From contig DNNJ01000327.1 of NCBI GenBank assembly GCA_003487955.1, positions 1-10,703 of the forward strand: a DNA stretch of 10,703 bases. The letters are read 5' to 3'. The notes beneath the pieces are model-generated. The model did no database searches. It was not told the origin of the DNA and saw only the letters and a program-made list of their open reading frames with translations. Both the position numbers and the translations under genes were made by a program. The DNA comes from Clostridiales bacterium (GTDB lineage: Bacteria; Bacillota; Clostridia; Tissierellales; Sedimentibacteraceae). Every line of letters begins with the position of its first letter. The first letter of the stretch is position 1. Below are positions 1 through 7,228 of the stretch, piece after piece.

Positions 1-56
1 GCGACGTAAGGAGCAAATAAATTGGCGAATGAGACTGCGCGATCCCATCTTTTATG

Positions 57-82
57 AGATTCTTCACTTCGTTCAGAATAAC
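57..82. repeat. Intergenic repeat, half-element (copy 1)
   Basis: This 26-nt stretch (AGATTCTTCACTTCGTTCAG at its start) recurs at 3077-3102 with 24 of 26 bases identical. Only the inner arm is recognisable here. A 7-nt inverted pair, ACGTAAG at 4-10 and CTTACGT at 84-90, brackets it and may mark the ends of a small repeat unit. Strings of the type ATTCTGA...GAAGAATCT are common dispersed intergenic repeats in clostridial genomes (general knowledge). No gene is visible in positions 1-144. Confidence 0.6.
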
Positions 83-144
83 TCTTACGTGTATTTATAG
101 CATTGACAAATATTTTGGATTCAAAACGAAAGGAATGTAGGCAT

Positions 145-2076
145 ATGTCTGTAATACATTTATTGGACAATGAAACCATTAATAAAATTGCTGCAGGAGA
201 GGTTATTGAAAGCCCAAAGTCAATTGTAAAGGAATTAGTGGAAAATTCAATAGATGCCGGTGCTGATGAAATAACCGTTGAAATTAAAAACGGCGGCAAA
301 AGCTTAATCCGTATAACCGATAACGGAAATGGCATTGAAAAAGATCAGGTAGAAGGTGCATTTAAAAGGCATTACACCAGCAAGATTTCTTCTTCTGATG
401 ATTTGAATTCTCTTTTTACATTGGGATTTAGGGGCGAAGCCTTGGCAAGCATTACTGCTGTGTCTAAGGTTGAGGTTATAACAAGGACCAATGATGATAT
501 CTACGGAATTAAAATGACAATTAACGGCGGAGAAATCACTTCAAAGGAAGACGTGGGCTGTCCGGTAGGTACAACAATAACTGTTACTGACCTTTTTTAC
601 AATGTGCCTGCCAGGAAAAAGTTTTTAAAAAGCGATATTTCCGAAAGCTCAAATATTAATGAAATTGTTGTATCCTTGGCTCTAAGCAAGGAGTATATTT
701 CATTTAAATACATAAATAATAACAATGTTGCATTCAGAACTCCCAAGACAAATAATTTTATAAATACCATTTCAAGCCTGTATGAAAAAGACCTTTACAA
801 TTCACTAATAAAGGTAGATTATAAGAGTGATATTGTAAGCATTACGGGCTATACAACAAATCTAAACTATTACAGGGGAAACCGCAAGCAACAGATTGTA
901 TTTGTTAACGGAAGAGTTATAAAGCATAAAAGGATGAGTTATTTCGTTGAAGCAGCATACAACACATTTCTTCCTAAAAATAAATATCCTGCATGCTTTC
1001 TAAAAATTGATATATCTCCCGCATTGGTTGATGTAAATGTTCATCCTGCAAAGACGGAAGTAAGGTTTCAAAATGAAGAAATAGTATTAAATGAAATAAA
1101 GAGGGCTATTTATTCAGCTTTGCACTCCATCAATATTATGAAGGAAGTAAAAAAAGAGACAATTTTGAATGAGTCTTCAAAAAATATATATAGACCGGAA
1201 ATATATGACAGAGGTATCGGAAAACAGGATAGAGCAAACGCCGTGGATAGTTTAGAGGATTTACATAATTTAGATGAACTTGATAAGAAATTCACGGAGA
1301 AAATAGAAAATTTAAGGATTACAGAAGTTGGTCATTCTATAGAGCGGTTGTCTGAAAAAGATATTCAAAGAAATATATTCGAAGAAGCTATTGAAGAAGA
1401 AAAGGATATGCCCTTAATGGAGTCTCCAAAGTCTTATGAAAAATTAAAGTTTGAGCAGGAAACATTTATAAAGACAGAAACAGGTGATGATAAGCTGCCT
1501 GAACTCTCCGTTATTGGCATAGTGATGGATACATATATAATTTGTGAAAACTTAGAAAAAACTTGTATGTTTATGATTGACCAGCATGCTGCACATGAAA
1601 GAATTAACTATGAGAAGTTTTTAAAACAGTATAATGCAAGAGAAATTTTAATACAGGAAATAGTACCGGAAGTTATTAATTTATCCTATGATGATTATGA
1701 GACAGCAATGTCTCGTATGGAAATATTTGATTATTTGGGAATTTCCATTGAAAACTTTGGAAATAATGCTATACTGATAAATAACATACCAACCATATTT
1801 AAGGATTCAAATTTAAAGGATGTATTTTATTCAATCCTTGATTCCTTAAAAGAAGTAACAAAGTCAAATATAGATTTTGTTTTGGAAAAGATAATTAAAG
1901 AGGCATGCGTCAAGTCTGTGAAGTCCGGTGATAAGCTTCATATGTCTGAAGTAAGAGCTTTATTAACTGACCTTGGGATGACTGATAACCCGTACACTTG
2001 TCCACACGGAAGGCCTGTAATTATTAAAATGACAAGGTATGAAATTGAAAAAATGTTTGAAAGAATTCAAAGATAG
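145..2076 (+). CDS. mutL: DNA mismatch repair protein MutL (endonuclease type)
   Basis: MutL couples mismatch recognition by MutS to strand incision and excision. I start it at ATG 145 (643 aa) rather than the in-frame ATG at 103, because family members begin like MSVIHLLDNETINKIAAGEV and AAAGGA lies about 10 nt upstream. The N-terminal GHKL ATPase shows KELVENSIDAGA (catalytic E30, N34), ITDNGNGI (D59) and GFRGEAL (about 95-100). A variable acidic linker covers about 350-450. The C-terminal dimerisation/nuclease domain carries DQHAAHERINYE at 479-490, matching DQHA(X)2E(X)4E, an EACVKS segment at C588 and CPHGRP at 619-624. These are the metal-binding endonuclease motifs found in bacteria lacking Dam/MutH-directed repair. 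miaA follows after 9 nt. mutS would be expected just upstream of the window. Confidence 0.97.
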   Translation: MSVIHLLDNETINKIAAGEVIESPKSIVKELVENSIDAGADEITVEIKNGGKSLIRITDNGNGIEKDQVEGAFKRHYTSKISSSDDLNSLFTLGFRGEALASITAVSKVEVITRTNDDIYGIKMTINGGEITSKEDVGCPVGTTITVTDLFYNVPARKKFLKSDISESSNINEIVVSLALSKEYISFKYINNNNVAFRTPKTNNFINTISSLYEKDLYNSLIKVDYKSDIVSITGYTTNLNYYRGNRKQQIVFVNGRVIKHKRMSYFVEAAYNTFLPKNKYPACFLKIDISPALVDVNVHPAKTEVRFQNEEIVLNEIKRAIYSALHSINIMKEVKKETILNESSKNIYRPEIYDRGIGKQDRANAVDSLEDLHNLDELDKKFTEKIENLRITEVGHSIERLSEKDIQRNIFEEAIEEEKDMPLMESPKSYEKLKFEQETFIKTETGDDKLPELSVIGIVMDTYIICENLEKTCMFMIDQHAAHERINYEKFLKQYNAREILIQEIVPEVINLSYDDYETAMSRMEIFDYLGISIENFGNNAILINNIPTIFKDSNLKDVFYSILDSLKEVTKSNIDFVLEKIIKEACVKSVKSGDKLHMSEVRALLTDLGMTDNPYTCPHGRPVIIKMTRYEIEKMFERIQR

Positions 2077-2085
2077 GAAAGTTAA

Positions 2086-3018
2086 ATGAACAAAATAATT
2101 GTGATTGTAGGACCTACGGCTGTTGGCAAAACATATGTATCGGTAGAGCTTGCAAAGAAGTTAAATACTGAAATTATATCAGCGGATTCGATGCAGATAT
2201 ACAAAGGGATGGACATTGGAACTGCAAAAATCGCCGAGGATGAAAAACAGGGCATCATTCATCACATGATTGATATTGTAAGTCCTGATGAAGAGTATTC
2301 AGTGTCAGAATTTAAATATGATGCTGAAAAAATAATTGACAGACTTTCGGGTGAAAATAAAATCCCTGTAATTGTAGGTGGAAGCGGCCTATATGTAAAT
2401 TCTCTGATATATGATTTAGACTTTGGCAATGCCAAGTCCAATAAAAAAATAAGAGAATACTACACTTATTATTATAAGGAGCATGGAGAAGATGCTCTGT
2501 ATGATAAATTAATGAGAATTGACCCAAAGGCTGCCGGAAAGATTCATAAAAACAATGTGAAGAGAGTTATTAGAGCTTTGGAAGTGTATGATATTACCGG
2601 AATGAAATTTTCCGAGCTAAACACAGATATCAGAAAAGAAAGCAATAAATATGACTGCATACTGATTGGGCTTTCAATGGAGAGAAAAGTTCTCTACGAA
2701 AGAATTAATCAAAGAGTGGATGAAATGTTGTCGGAGGGTCTTGTTGATGAGGTTCGCTCACTTATTGAAAAAGGATATAACAAGAATTTAGTATCCATGA
2801 GGGGAATAGGATATAAGGAAATTATTGAGCATCTTGAAGGTAGTACGGACTATGAGGAAGCTGTCAGTATTTTAAAACAAAATACAAGAAGATTTGCCAA
2901 AAGACAATATACATGGTTTCTAAAGGATAAAAGTATTAAATGGTTCAGCATGGATAATTTGGAAGAAACCGACAACACTATAAATGATATATTAGACTAT
3001 ATAAACTCAATAAGATAG
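2086..3018 (+). CDS. miaA: tRNA dimethylallyltransferase MiaA
   Basis: MiaA transfers the dimethylallyl group from DMAPP to N6 of adenosine 37 in tRNAs reading UNN codons, the first step towards ms2i6A. The 310-aa length is typical. The N-terminus has a P-loop, GPTAVGKT, at residues 9-16, followed by the diagnostic ADSMQIYKGMDIGTAK segment (33-48). GGSGLYVNSL lies at 98-107, and the conserved RRFAKRQYTWF segment is near the C-terminus. A GGAAAG ribosome binding site overlaps the mutL stop codon region and sits 4 nt before the ATG. The 9-nt gap indicates co-transcription with mutL. Adjacency to mutL and hfq is the classical order across many bacteria. Confidence 0.97.
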   Translation: MNKIIVIVGPTAVGKTYVSVELAKKLNTEIISADSMQIYKGMDIGTAKIAEDEKQGIIHHMIDIVSPDEEYSVSEFKYDAEKIIDRLSGENKIPVIVGGSGLYVNSLIYDLDFGNAKSNKKIREYYTYYYKEHGEDALYDKLMRIDPKAAGKIHKNNVKRVIRALEVYDITGMKFSELNTDIRKESNKYDCILIGLSMERKVLYERINQRVDEMLSEGLVDEVRSLIEKGYNKNLVSMRGIGYKEIIEHLEGSTDYEEAVSILKQNTRRFAKRQYTWFLKDKSIKWFSMDNLEETDNTINDILDYINSIR

Positions 3019-3030
3019 CTTTTATTAATC

Positions 3031-3102
3031 GTTATTCTGAGGGCTAGCCCGAAGAATCTCATGTTTTGAATATTATAGATTCTTCACTGCGTTCAGAATG
3101 AC
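3031..3102. repeat. Hairpin-forming intergenic repeat (copy 2)
   Basis: Two imperfectly complementary arms, 3031-3059 (GTTATTCTGA...GAAGAATCT) and 3077-3102 (AGATTCTTC...TCAGAATGAC), would fold into a long stem in the miaA-hfq gap. The left arm contains a perfect 10-nt palindrome, GGGCTAGCCC (3041-3050). The right arm matches 57-82 at 24 of 26 positions. No T-tract follows, so it is not a textbook terminator, but it could attenuate or stabilise a miaA-hfq transcript. It looks like a dispersed miniature or REP-like repeat. Genomic copy number cannot be judged from this window. Confidence 0.65.
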
Positions 3103-3170
3103 AAAATCGTAGTTTTTGAACTATTCATTAAATAATCTACATAAAGAAATTTTATTAAATACGGAAGGGG

Positions 3171-3407
3171 ATGATTATTATTAATTTACAAGATTCTTTT
3201 TTGAACAAAGTAAGAAGAGAAAAAATAACAATTACAGTTTATCTAAACAACAGTTTTAAACTGACGGGCACTGTCTTAGGTTTTGACAATTATGTAATTT
3301 TTATCGAAACAGACAAAGGTCAGCAGTTAATTTACAAACATGCAATTACATCAATTCTGCCTTTTAAACAGGTGAAATTATTTTTAGGTGAGCAAGAGGA
3401 GCAATAA
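3171..3407 (+). CDS. hfq: RNA-binding chaperone Hfq
   Basis: Hfq is a hexameric Sm-like protein that binds A- and U-rich RNA and helps small RNAs pair with mRNAs. The 78-aa product begins with INLQDSFLNKVRREK, the canonical Hfq N-terminal helix. It has the Sm1 segment (ITVYLNNSFKLTGTVLGFDNYVIFIE) and the Sm2 signature IYKHAITSI, including the YKH motif of the proximal RNA-binding face. The C-terminal tail is short and acidic, as in Gram-positive forms. The start fits the family, but the purine run GGAAGGGG abuts the ATG, an unusually short Shine-Dalgarno spacing. A weak promoter-like pair (TTGAAC at 3116-3121, TACATA at 3138-3143, 16-nt spacer) lies upstream. The stop codon overlaps the next ATG by one base (TAATG). 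Confidence 0.97.
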   Translation: MIIINLQDSFLNKVRREKITITVYLNNSFKLTGTVLGFDNYVIFIETDKGQQLIYKHAITSILPFKQVKLFLGEQEEQ

Positions 3408-4699
3408 TGTTAACAGAAAATAAATTATGTAAACAGTTTGGCGTAAGCGAAGCTGTTTATAATTATGTAATGAAAATTGAAAAAGAAATTAAACAGAAAA
3501 ATTTTGAAAAGATAGACAAAATCAGAGAATATAATCAATATAAGGTTATCCATGCAATGCAGGAGCACAGGCTTGATTATACAAACTTTTACTGGAATAC
3601 AGGCTACGGCTATGATGATGTTGGAAGAGAAAAGGTTGAAAAAATATATGCATCCGTATTTAATACTGAAGATGCATTAGTAAGACCTTCCATTGCTTCA
3701 GGAACCCATGCGCTGTATTTAACCTTATCGGGTATATTGCAGCATGGGGATGAAGTCATATCCATTTCCGGACGACCTTACGATACTTTGCTTACAGTCT
3801 TAGGTGAAGAAGGAAATGAACCTTGCAATTTAAGAGAAGCAGGTATAATTTATAAGGAAGTTCCTCTATACAATAATGACATAGACTGGGAAAGTGCAAT
3901 AAAAGAAGTTTCAATGAAAACAAAGCTCTTAATGATTCAGCGTTCAACAGGCTACAGCTTCAGGCCAGCTCTGACAATTGAAAAAATAAAAAATGCTATT
4001 GAAAAAATTCGCGAAATATATCCAAATATTTATATTATGGTTGATAATTGCTACGGTGAATTTGTGCATGAATTAGAGCCTTCAGATATTGGAGCAGATG
4101 TGGTGGTAGGCTCGCTTATTAAAAATCCGGGCGGCGGAATCGCTTTGTCCGGTGGATATGTAGCAGGCAAAAAAGTTATAATTGACAGAATTGCCAATCG
4201 TCTGACAGCTCCCGGAGTAGGTAAAGAAATCGGACTTACATTCGGAACTACAAGAAATACGCTGCAGGGTTTGTTTTTCGCACCTCATATTGTAAGCGAG
4301 GCAGTAAAAGGAGCACTGTTGTTTGGTGCAGTTTACAATTCTTTTGGATTTGAAATAACTCCTACAATAGAAGAAGACAGAAGCGATATAATTCAGGCAA
4401 TTAAATTTAACAATAAAGATATGGTAATTAAAATTTGCGAAGCTGTACAGGCTGCATCTCCTGTAGACGGTCATGTATCTCCAATACCATGGGATATGCC
4501 CGGCTACACAAATCAGGTAATAATGGCTTCGGGAGCATTTGTTTCCGGCTCGTCCATCGAGCTTAGCGCAGATGCACCTATGAGAACACCATACATTGCC
4601 TACATCCAGGGGGGCCTGTTCTACGACCATGTAAAATTAGGAGTAATGCTCTCCCTTGAGAAGATGATGGAATTCGAAGAAATAAAAAATAACATATGA
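3407..4699 (+). CDS. Methionine gamma-lyase-like PLP enzyme (YnbB / 'aluminium resistance' family)
   Basis: This is a 430-aa fold-type I pyridoxal-phosphate enzyme of the family annotated as methionine gamma-lyase family or aluminium resistance protein (YnbB-like). Visible family features are RPSIASGTHALYLTL near 93-107 (cofactor phosphate region), IMVDNCYGEF with the PLP-binding Asp at 213, and VVGSLIKNPGGGIA with the Schiff-base Lys at about 239. The C-terminal part contains PYIAYIQGGLFYDHVKLG. The substrate is not established by sequence: relatives resemble cystathionine/methionine lyases, but the in vivo reaction is uncertain. Translation is probably coupled to hfq through the TAATG overlap, with GAGCAAGAGGAG upstream as the ribosome binding site. 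hfq followed by this gene is a conserved pairing in Firmicutes (general knowledge). Confidence 0.92.
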   Translation: MLTENKLCKQFGVSEAVYNYVMKIEKEIKQKNFEKIDKIREYNQYKVIHAMQEHRLDYTNFYWNTGYGYDDVGREKVEKIYASVFNTEDALVRPSIASGTHALYLTLSGILQHGDEVISISGRPYDTLLTVLGEEGNEPCNLREAGIIYKEVPLYNNDIDWESAIKEVSMKTKLLMIQRSTGYSFRPALTIEKIKNAIEKIREIYPNIYIMVDNCYGEFVHELEPSDIGADVVVGSLIKNPGGGIALSGGYVAGKKVIIDRIANRLTAPGVGKEIGLTFGTTRNTLQGLFFAPHIVSEAVKGALLFGAVYNSFGFEITPTIEEDRSDIIQAIKFNNKDMVIKICEAVQAASPVDGHVSPIPWDMPGYTNQVIMASGAFVSGSSIELSADAPMRTPYIAYIQGGLFYDHVKLGVMLSLEKMMEFEEIKNNI

Positions 4700-4713
4700 C
4701 AGGGGGTAATTTT

Positions 4714-4953
4714 ATGGAATGTCCTTATTGTAATAAAAAAATGCAATTAGGGGCTATTGAGGCTGATAATTTGTTAAGCTGGACACCCGAAGGTGAAAAT
4801 AAAGGGCGAATGGGGCGTATTTTTAGATCGGATAGAAGTCCAAATTCTGTTATTTTAGCTGAATTAAACGTTTTTTCCGGTTCAACGGTAAAGGCATATT
4901 ATTGTATAGATTGTAAAAAGATAATTATAGATGTTCCTGTAACAGAGGAATAA
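4714..4953 (+). CDS. Small zinc-ribbon protein, PF20097/DUF6487-like
   Basis: The predicted product is 79 aa with a start at ATG 4714. AGGGGG lies 7 nt before this codon, whereas the in-frame ATG at 4696 overlaps the previous stop and lacks such a site. Two CxxC knuckles, CPYC (C3, C6) and CIDC (C64, C67), frame a central segment with LLSWTPEGENKG, giving a likely four-Cys zinc ribbon. The pattern resembles the DUF6487 (PF20097) family of small bacterial proteins of unknown function. There is no signal peptide or membrane segment. It follows the PLP enzyme directly and is probably the last gene of this run. No function can be assigned. Confidence 0.82.
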   Translation: MECPYCNKKMQLGAIEADNLLSWTPEGENKGRMGRIFRSDRSPNSVILAELNVFSGSTVKAYYCIDCKKIIIDVPVTEE

Positions 4954-4976
4954 CAAGGGGACGGGGGTGTTGTCAT

Positions 4977-5021
4977 AAAAAAAGCAATCTATCGGGATTT
5001 AAGATTACCGTGGACTGCTTT
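4977..5021 (-). terminator. Rho-independent terminator of lexA, possibly bidirectional
   Basis: AAAGCAATC (4981-4989) pairs with GACTGCTTT (5013-5021), a 9-bp stem with one G-T wobble. The inner CGG/CCG bases can extend it. Read on the minus strand the stem is followed by seven T residues (complement of 4977-4983), so it terminates lexA transcription. A weaker T-rich run (5024-5028) follows on the plus strand, so it may also stop the run ending at 4953. Confidence 0.8.
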
Positions 5022-5029
5022 AATTTTTC

Positions 5030-5653
5030 TTAATATTTTCTGACAACAGCCTTTACAACTCCCAATATGTAAGGCTCTTTTATTAATATAGGATCCATGG
5101 CACTGTTTTGAGGCTGCAGACGAATGTGGTCTTTTTCTTTATAAAATGTTTTAACAGTTGCTTCGTCGCCAATTAATGCAACAACAATATCACCGTTCTT
5201 GGCATTATGCTGAGAATTAACTATTACAAAATCACCGTGCAAAATTCCTGCCTCAATCATGCTGTCACCCTTTACCTTTAAAACATATGATTCCTTATTA
5301 CCTACAAAATCAATTGAGATAGGCAGGGTATCGTCAATATTTTCAACAGCTAAAATAGGGGAGCCGGCAGTTACGGTTCCTATAATAGGTAAATTAATAA
5401 TTTCTTTTTTAGGCATGTCGCTGCATATGTCATCAATATCAATTAATTCTAAAGCCCTTCTTTTATTAGTTCCTTTTTTTATGTATCCTTTTTCTTCTAA
5501 TGTATTTAAGTGGGCATGTACGGAAGAAGTAGAGCTTAAACCTACAGCTTTGCAGATTTCACGAATTGACGGGGGATAGCCTCTTAAAGTTAATTCATCT
5601 TTTATATATTGCAATATTTGAATTTGCTTATCGCTTAAACCTTCATAACTCAT
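5030..5653 (-). CDS. lexA: SOS transcriptional repressor LexA
   Basis: LexA represses DNA-damage genes and inactivates itself by RecA-stimulated autocleavage. The 207-aa protein has an N-terminal winged helix-turn-helix (residues 1-70: LSDKQIQILQYIKDE, YPPSIREICKAVGLSSTSSVHAHLNTLEEKGYI). The Ala-Gly cleavage site is at 96-97 in GTVTAGSP. The C-terminal S24 peptidase domain has the nucleophile Ser131 in KGDSM and the general-base Lys168 in EATVKTF. The start has a GGGGTGG ribosome binding site 4 nt upstream. It is transcribed divergently from the yneA-like gene, the same arrangement as in Bacillus. A candidate LexA box overlaps its promoter, consistent with autoregulation. Confidence 0.98.
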   Translation of the reverse strand: MSYEGLSDKQIQILQYIKDELTLRGYPPSIREICKAVGLSSTSSVHAHLNTLEEKGYIKKGTNKRRALELIDIDDICSDMPKKEIINLPIIGTVTAGSPILAVENIDDTLPISIDFVGNKESYVLKVKGDSMIEAGILHGDFVIVNSQHNAKNGDIVVALIGDEATVKTFYKEKDHIRLQPQNSAMDPILIKEPYILGVVKAVVRKY

Positions 5654-5678
5654 AATTCCACCCCTTTTGTTTTTCTAT

Positions 5679-5707
5679 ATTTTAACATACTTTGACAAGT
5701 AAAGCAA
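5679..5707 (-). promoter_or_regulatory. Candidate lexA promoter
   Basis: On the minus strand, TTGCTT (complement of 5702-5707) and TAAAAT (complement of 5679-5684) are separated by 17 nt, about 25 nt upstream of the lexA start codon. The -10 is good and the -35 is weak. A LexA box at 5705-5718 overlaps the -35, so LexA binding should occlude RNA polymerase. Confidence 0.55.
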
Positions 5708-5718
5708 ACATTTGTTTG
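5705..5718. promoter_or_regulatory. Candidate LexA box 1 (lexA autoregulation)
   Basis: CAAACATTTGTTTG is a near-perfect dyad close to the Gram-positive LexA/DinR consensus CGAAC-N4-GTTCG; the CG ends are relaxed to CA/TG. Its overlap with the predicted lexA -35 supports autorepression. Confidence 0.7.
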
Positions 5719-5737
5719 TAAAAATGTAAAATAATTA

Positions 5738-5766
5738 TTGACATCGAACTAATGTTCTGTTAAAAT
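5738..5766 (+). promoter_or_regulatory. yneA-like gene promoter with LexA box in the spacer
   Basis: TTGACA (5738-5743) is a consensus -35 and TAAAAT (5761-5766) a good -10, with an ideal 17-nt spacer. Nearly the whole spacer is the LexA box at 5745-5758. This is a strong promoter that repressor binding should silence until DNA damage. Confidence 0.85.
5745..5758. promoter_or_regulatory. LexA box 2 (best match)
   Basis: CGAACTAATGTTCT matches CGAAC-N4-GTTCG at nine of ten fixed positions; only the last base differs. It lies between the -35 and -10 of the strongest promoter in the divergent region. Confidence 0.88.
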
Positions 5767-5772
5767 TAAAAT

Positions 5773-5786
5773 AGAAAATATGTTCG
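5773..5786. promoter_or_regulatory. Degenerate third LexA-like box
   Basis: AGAAAATATGTTCG keeps a perfect right half-site (GTTCG) and a left half with two mismatches to CGAAC. It lies just upstream of the yneA-like start, spaced 28 nt start-to-start from box 2. Cooperative use is possible but unproven. Confidence 0.45.
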
Positions 5787-5797
5787 AGGTGTAGGTT

Positions 5798-6100
5798 ATG
5801 ATAATATTAAATAAATATAAAGTAAGTGATGTAAAGAAATTTAAAAGATTTATGTTCCTATCCCTTTTACTGATAAGTATTATTACTTTTACCTCAATTA
5901 CTACAATAAAAGCATATTCAAAAGATATACCTCAGTTCGATTACGTAAGAGTCCAACAGGGAGACACCTTATGGTCAATAGCATCTGTTTATGCAGACAG
6001 CAAAGATATAAGACAAGTAGTATACGAAGTATCTGAACTTAACAACATACATAATAATCCGATTCATATCGGAGACATAATAAAAATTCCCCTAAACTAA
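5798..6100 (+). CDS. yneA: YneA-like SOS cell-division suppressor (TM + LysM)
   Basis: The product is 100 aa, with an N-terminal membrane segment or uncleaved signal (about 18-39: FMFLSLLLISIITFTSITTI) followed by an extracytoplasmic LysM domain (49-98: YVRVQQGDTLWSIA ... IHIGDIIKIPL) that should bind peptidoglycan. Size, architecture, divergent position next to lexA and a LexA-controlled promoter all match Bacillus YneA, the Gram-positive SOS division inhibitor that delays septation after DNA damage. GAGGTG lies 6 nt before the ATG. The stop codon is inside the terminator stem, so the gene is monocistronic. A generic LysM protein is the alternative, but the SOS context favours YneA. Confidence 0.85.
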   Translation: MIILNKYKVSDVKKFKRFMFLSLLLISIITFTSITTIKAYSKDIPQFDYVRVQQGDTLWSIASVYADSKDIRQVVYEVSELNNIHNNPIHIGDIIKIPLN

Positions 6101-6147
6101 ATCCTAAGGCTGAAATCCTGTACTGTAAGTCTTAGGATTTAGTTTTT
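6094..6147 (+). terminator. Rho-independent terminator of the yneA-like gene
   Basis: AAACTAAATCCTAAG (6094-6108) and CTTAGGATTTAGTTT (6131-6145) are perfectly complementary over 15 bp with a 22-nt loop, and the T-run extends to 6147. The gene's TAA stop (6098-6100) lies in the 5' arm. It also separates this gene from the convergent recombinase ending at 6166. Confidence 0.9.
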
Positions 6148-6165
6148 CTATCTTAAAAATTGATA

Positions 6166-7137
6166 TTAATCTTGTTCTGTATCATTTAATGGGTTTTGTT
6201 TTACGGCATCACGAAGCAGGTCTTTATTTATATGAGTGTAAATTTGTGTAGTTGAAATGCTTTCGTGACCTAAAATTTCCTGCAGTGCCCGAATATCCAC
6301 ATGGCCATATTGATACATAAGGGTGGCCGCTGTATGGCGAAGCTTGTGAGGGGAGTATCCTTTACCTGATAATCCTGATTCCGTCAAATACTTGTCCAAC
6401 ATATGCTGGATGCCTTTTTGAGAGAATCTGGTTCTGCGGTTACTTATAAAAAGGGCTTTTTCATGTCCTTTTTTGGGCTCTTGTCTCACATCCAAATATT
6501 CTTCTATAGCTTTTACACATACGTCATTTAAGTAAATTGTTCTTTCCTTGTTTCCTTTTCCGATTACAGTTAATGTGTCTCCCTTAATTTTATCGATATC
6601 AATGCTTATAAGCTCTGATAAACGCAGACCGCAGTTCAAAAATAACATAATTATGGCATAGTCGCGTTTTTCATTGGTACCGGATATTGATGACAATAAG
6701 TTTTTTGATTCATCCAATGTTAATGCTACCGGCAAACGGCTTTTATTTTTTGGTGTTTCTAATTCAAGCGCCGGATTTTCAGGAATAAGCTTTACTACAG
6801 AATGCAAATATTTATAGTATGACCTGAGTGCTGACATCTTTCTTGCTTTTGTTCTGTTTGTGTTTTTTCTTTCTCTATCCGTGTATGCAATAAAAGAATG
6901 AAGGTCCATTATTTTCACTTTTTTTATTATGTCCAATGTAACGGGGGAGATATCAATTTCTTCAAAGTTTTCAACATCAGGACTTAATTTAAATTTAACC
7001 ACAAGAAACCTGTAGAAGGTTCGAAGATCAAGAAAATATTGACTTACAGTTTTATCCGCTCTGCCTTTAATAGCAATTGAATATTCCAAAAAATCACTCA
7101 ATGGGGAAGGGCATAAGTCATTGTAATTTATGTACAT
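6166..7137 (-). CDS. XerC/D-like tyrosine recombinase
   Basis: This is a 323-aa site-specific recombinase with an N-terminal SAM-like core-binding domain (about 10-115) and a C-terminal catalytic domain (about 135-310). The complete catalytic set is visible: R172 (GLRLSE), K194 (GKGNKERT), H264 and R267 (SPHKLRHT), H291 (LGHES) and nucleophile Y300 (TTQIYTH). AAGGAG lies 6 nt before the ATG. It has its own promoter at 7182-7210 and is convergent with the yneA-like gene. Length and sequence resemble XerC/XerD-type chromosome-dimer resolvases, but the genome may encode several such proteins, so I do not assign xerC or xerD. It is clearly different from the three recombinases of the element upstream, and its base composition resembles the host genes. 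Confidence 0.92.
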   Translation of the reverse strand: MYINYNDLCPSPLSDFLEYSIAIKGRADKTVSQYFLDLRTFYRFLVVKFKLSPDVENFEEIDISPVTLDIIKKVKIMDLHSFIAYTDRERKNTNRTKARKMSALRSYYKYLHSVVKLIPENPALELETPKNKSRLPVALTLDESKNLLSSISGTNEKRDYAIIMLFLNCGLRLSELISIDIDKIKGDTLTVIGKGNKERTIYLNDVCVKAIEEYLDVRQEPKKGHEKALFISNRRTRFSQKGIQHMLDKYLTESGLSGKGYSPHKLRHTAATLMYQYGHVDIRALQEILGHESISTTQIYTHINKDLLRDAVKQNPLNDTEQD

Positions 7138-7181
7138 AGTTTTCTCCTTTTACAAAAATGTCGCAAAATTCTTATAATTTA

Positions 7182-7210
7182 ATTATATAGAAGATTAAGG
7201 AAAAAGACAA
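7182..7210 (-). promoter_or_regulatory. Promoter of the Xer-like recombinase
   Basis: On the minus strand, TTGTCT (complement of 7205-7210), a 17-nt spacer and a perfect TATAAT (complement of 7182-7187) lie about 45 nt upstream of the start codon at 7137. Confidence 0.75.
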
Positions 7211-7228
7211 GCTGTTTTTTAGTGTTAA

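Noticed and set aside
103..144. N-terminal extension of MutL from ATG 103
   Set aside because: The 14 extra residues do not match MutL N-termini, and ATG 145 gives the conserved start.
3031..3102. Classical terminator after miaA
   Set aside because: The stem is imperfect and no T-run follows either arm. It matches a repeat also present at 57-82.
4082..4630. 182-codon open frame on the minus strand
   Set aside because: It lies wholly antisense to the well-supported PLP enzyme, is rich in Cys, Tyr and Ser as expected of a shadow frame, and resembles no known family.
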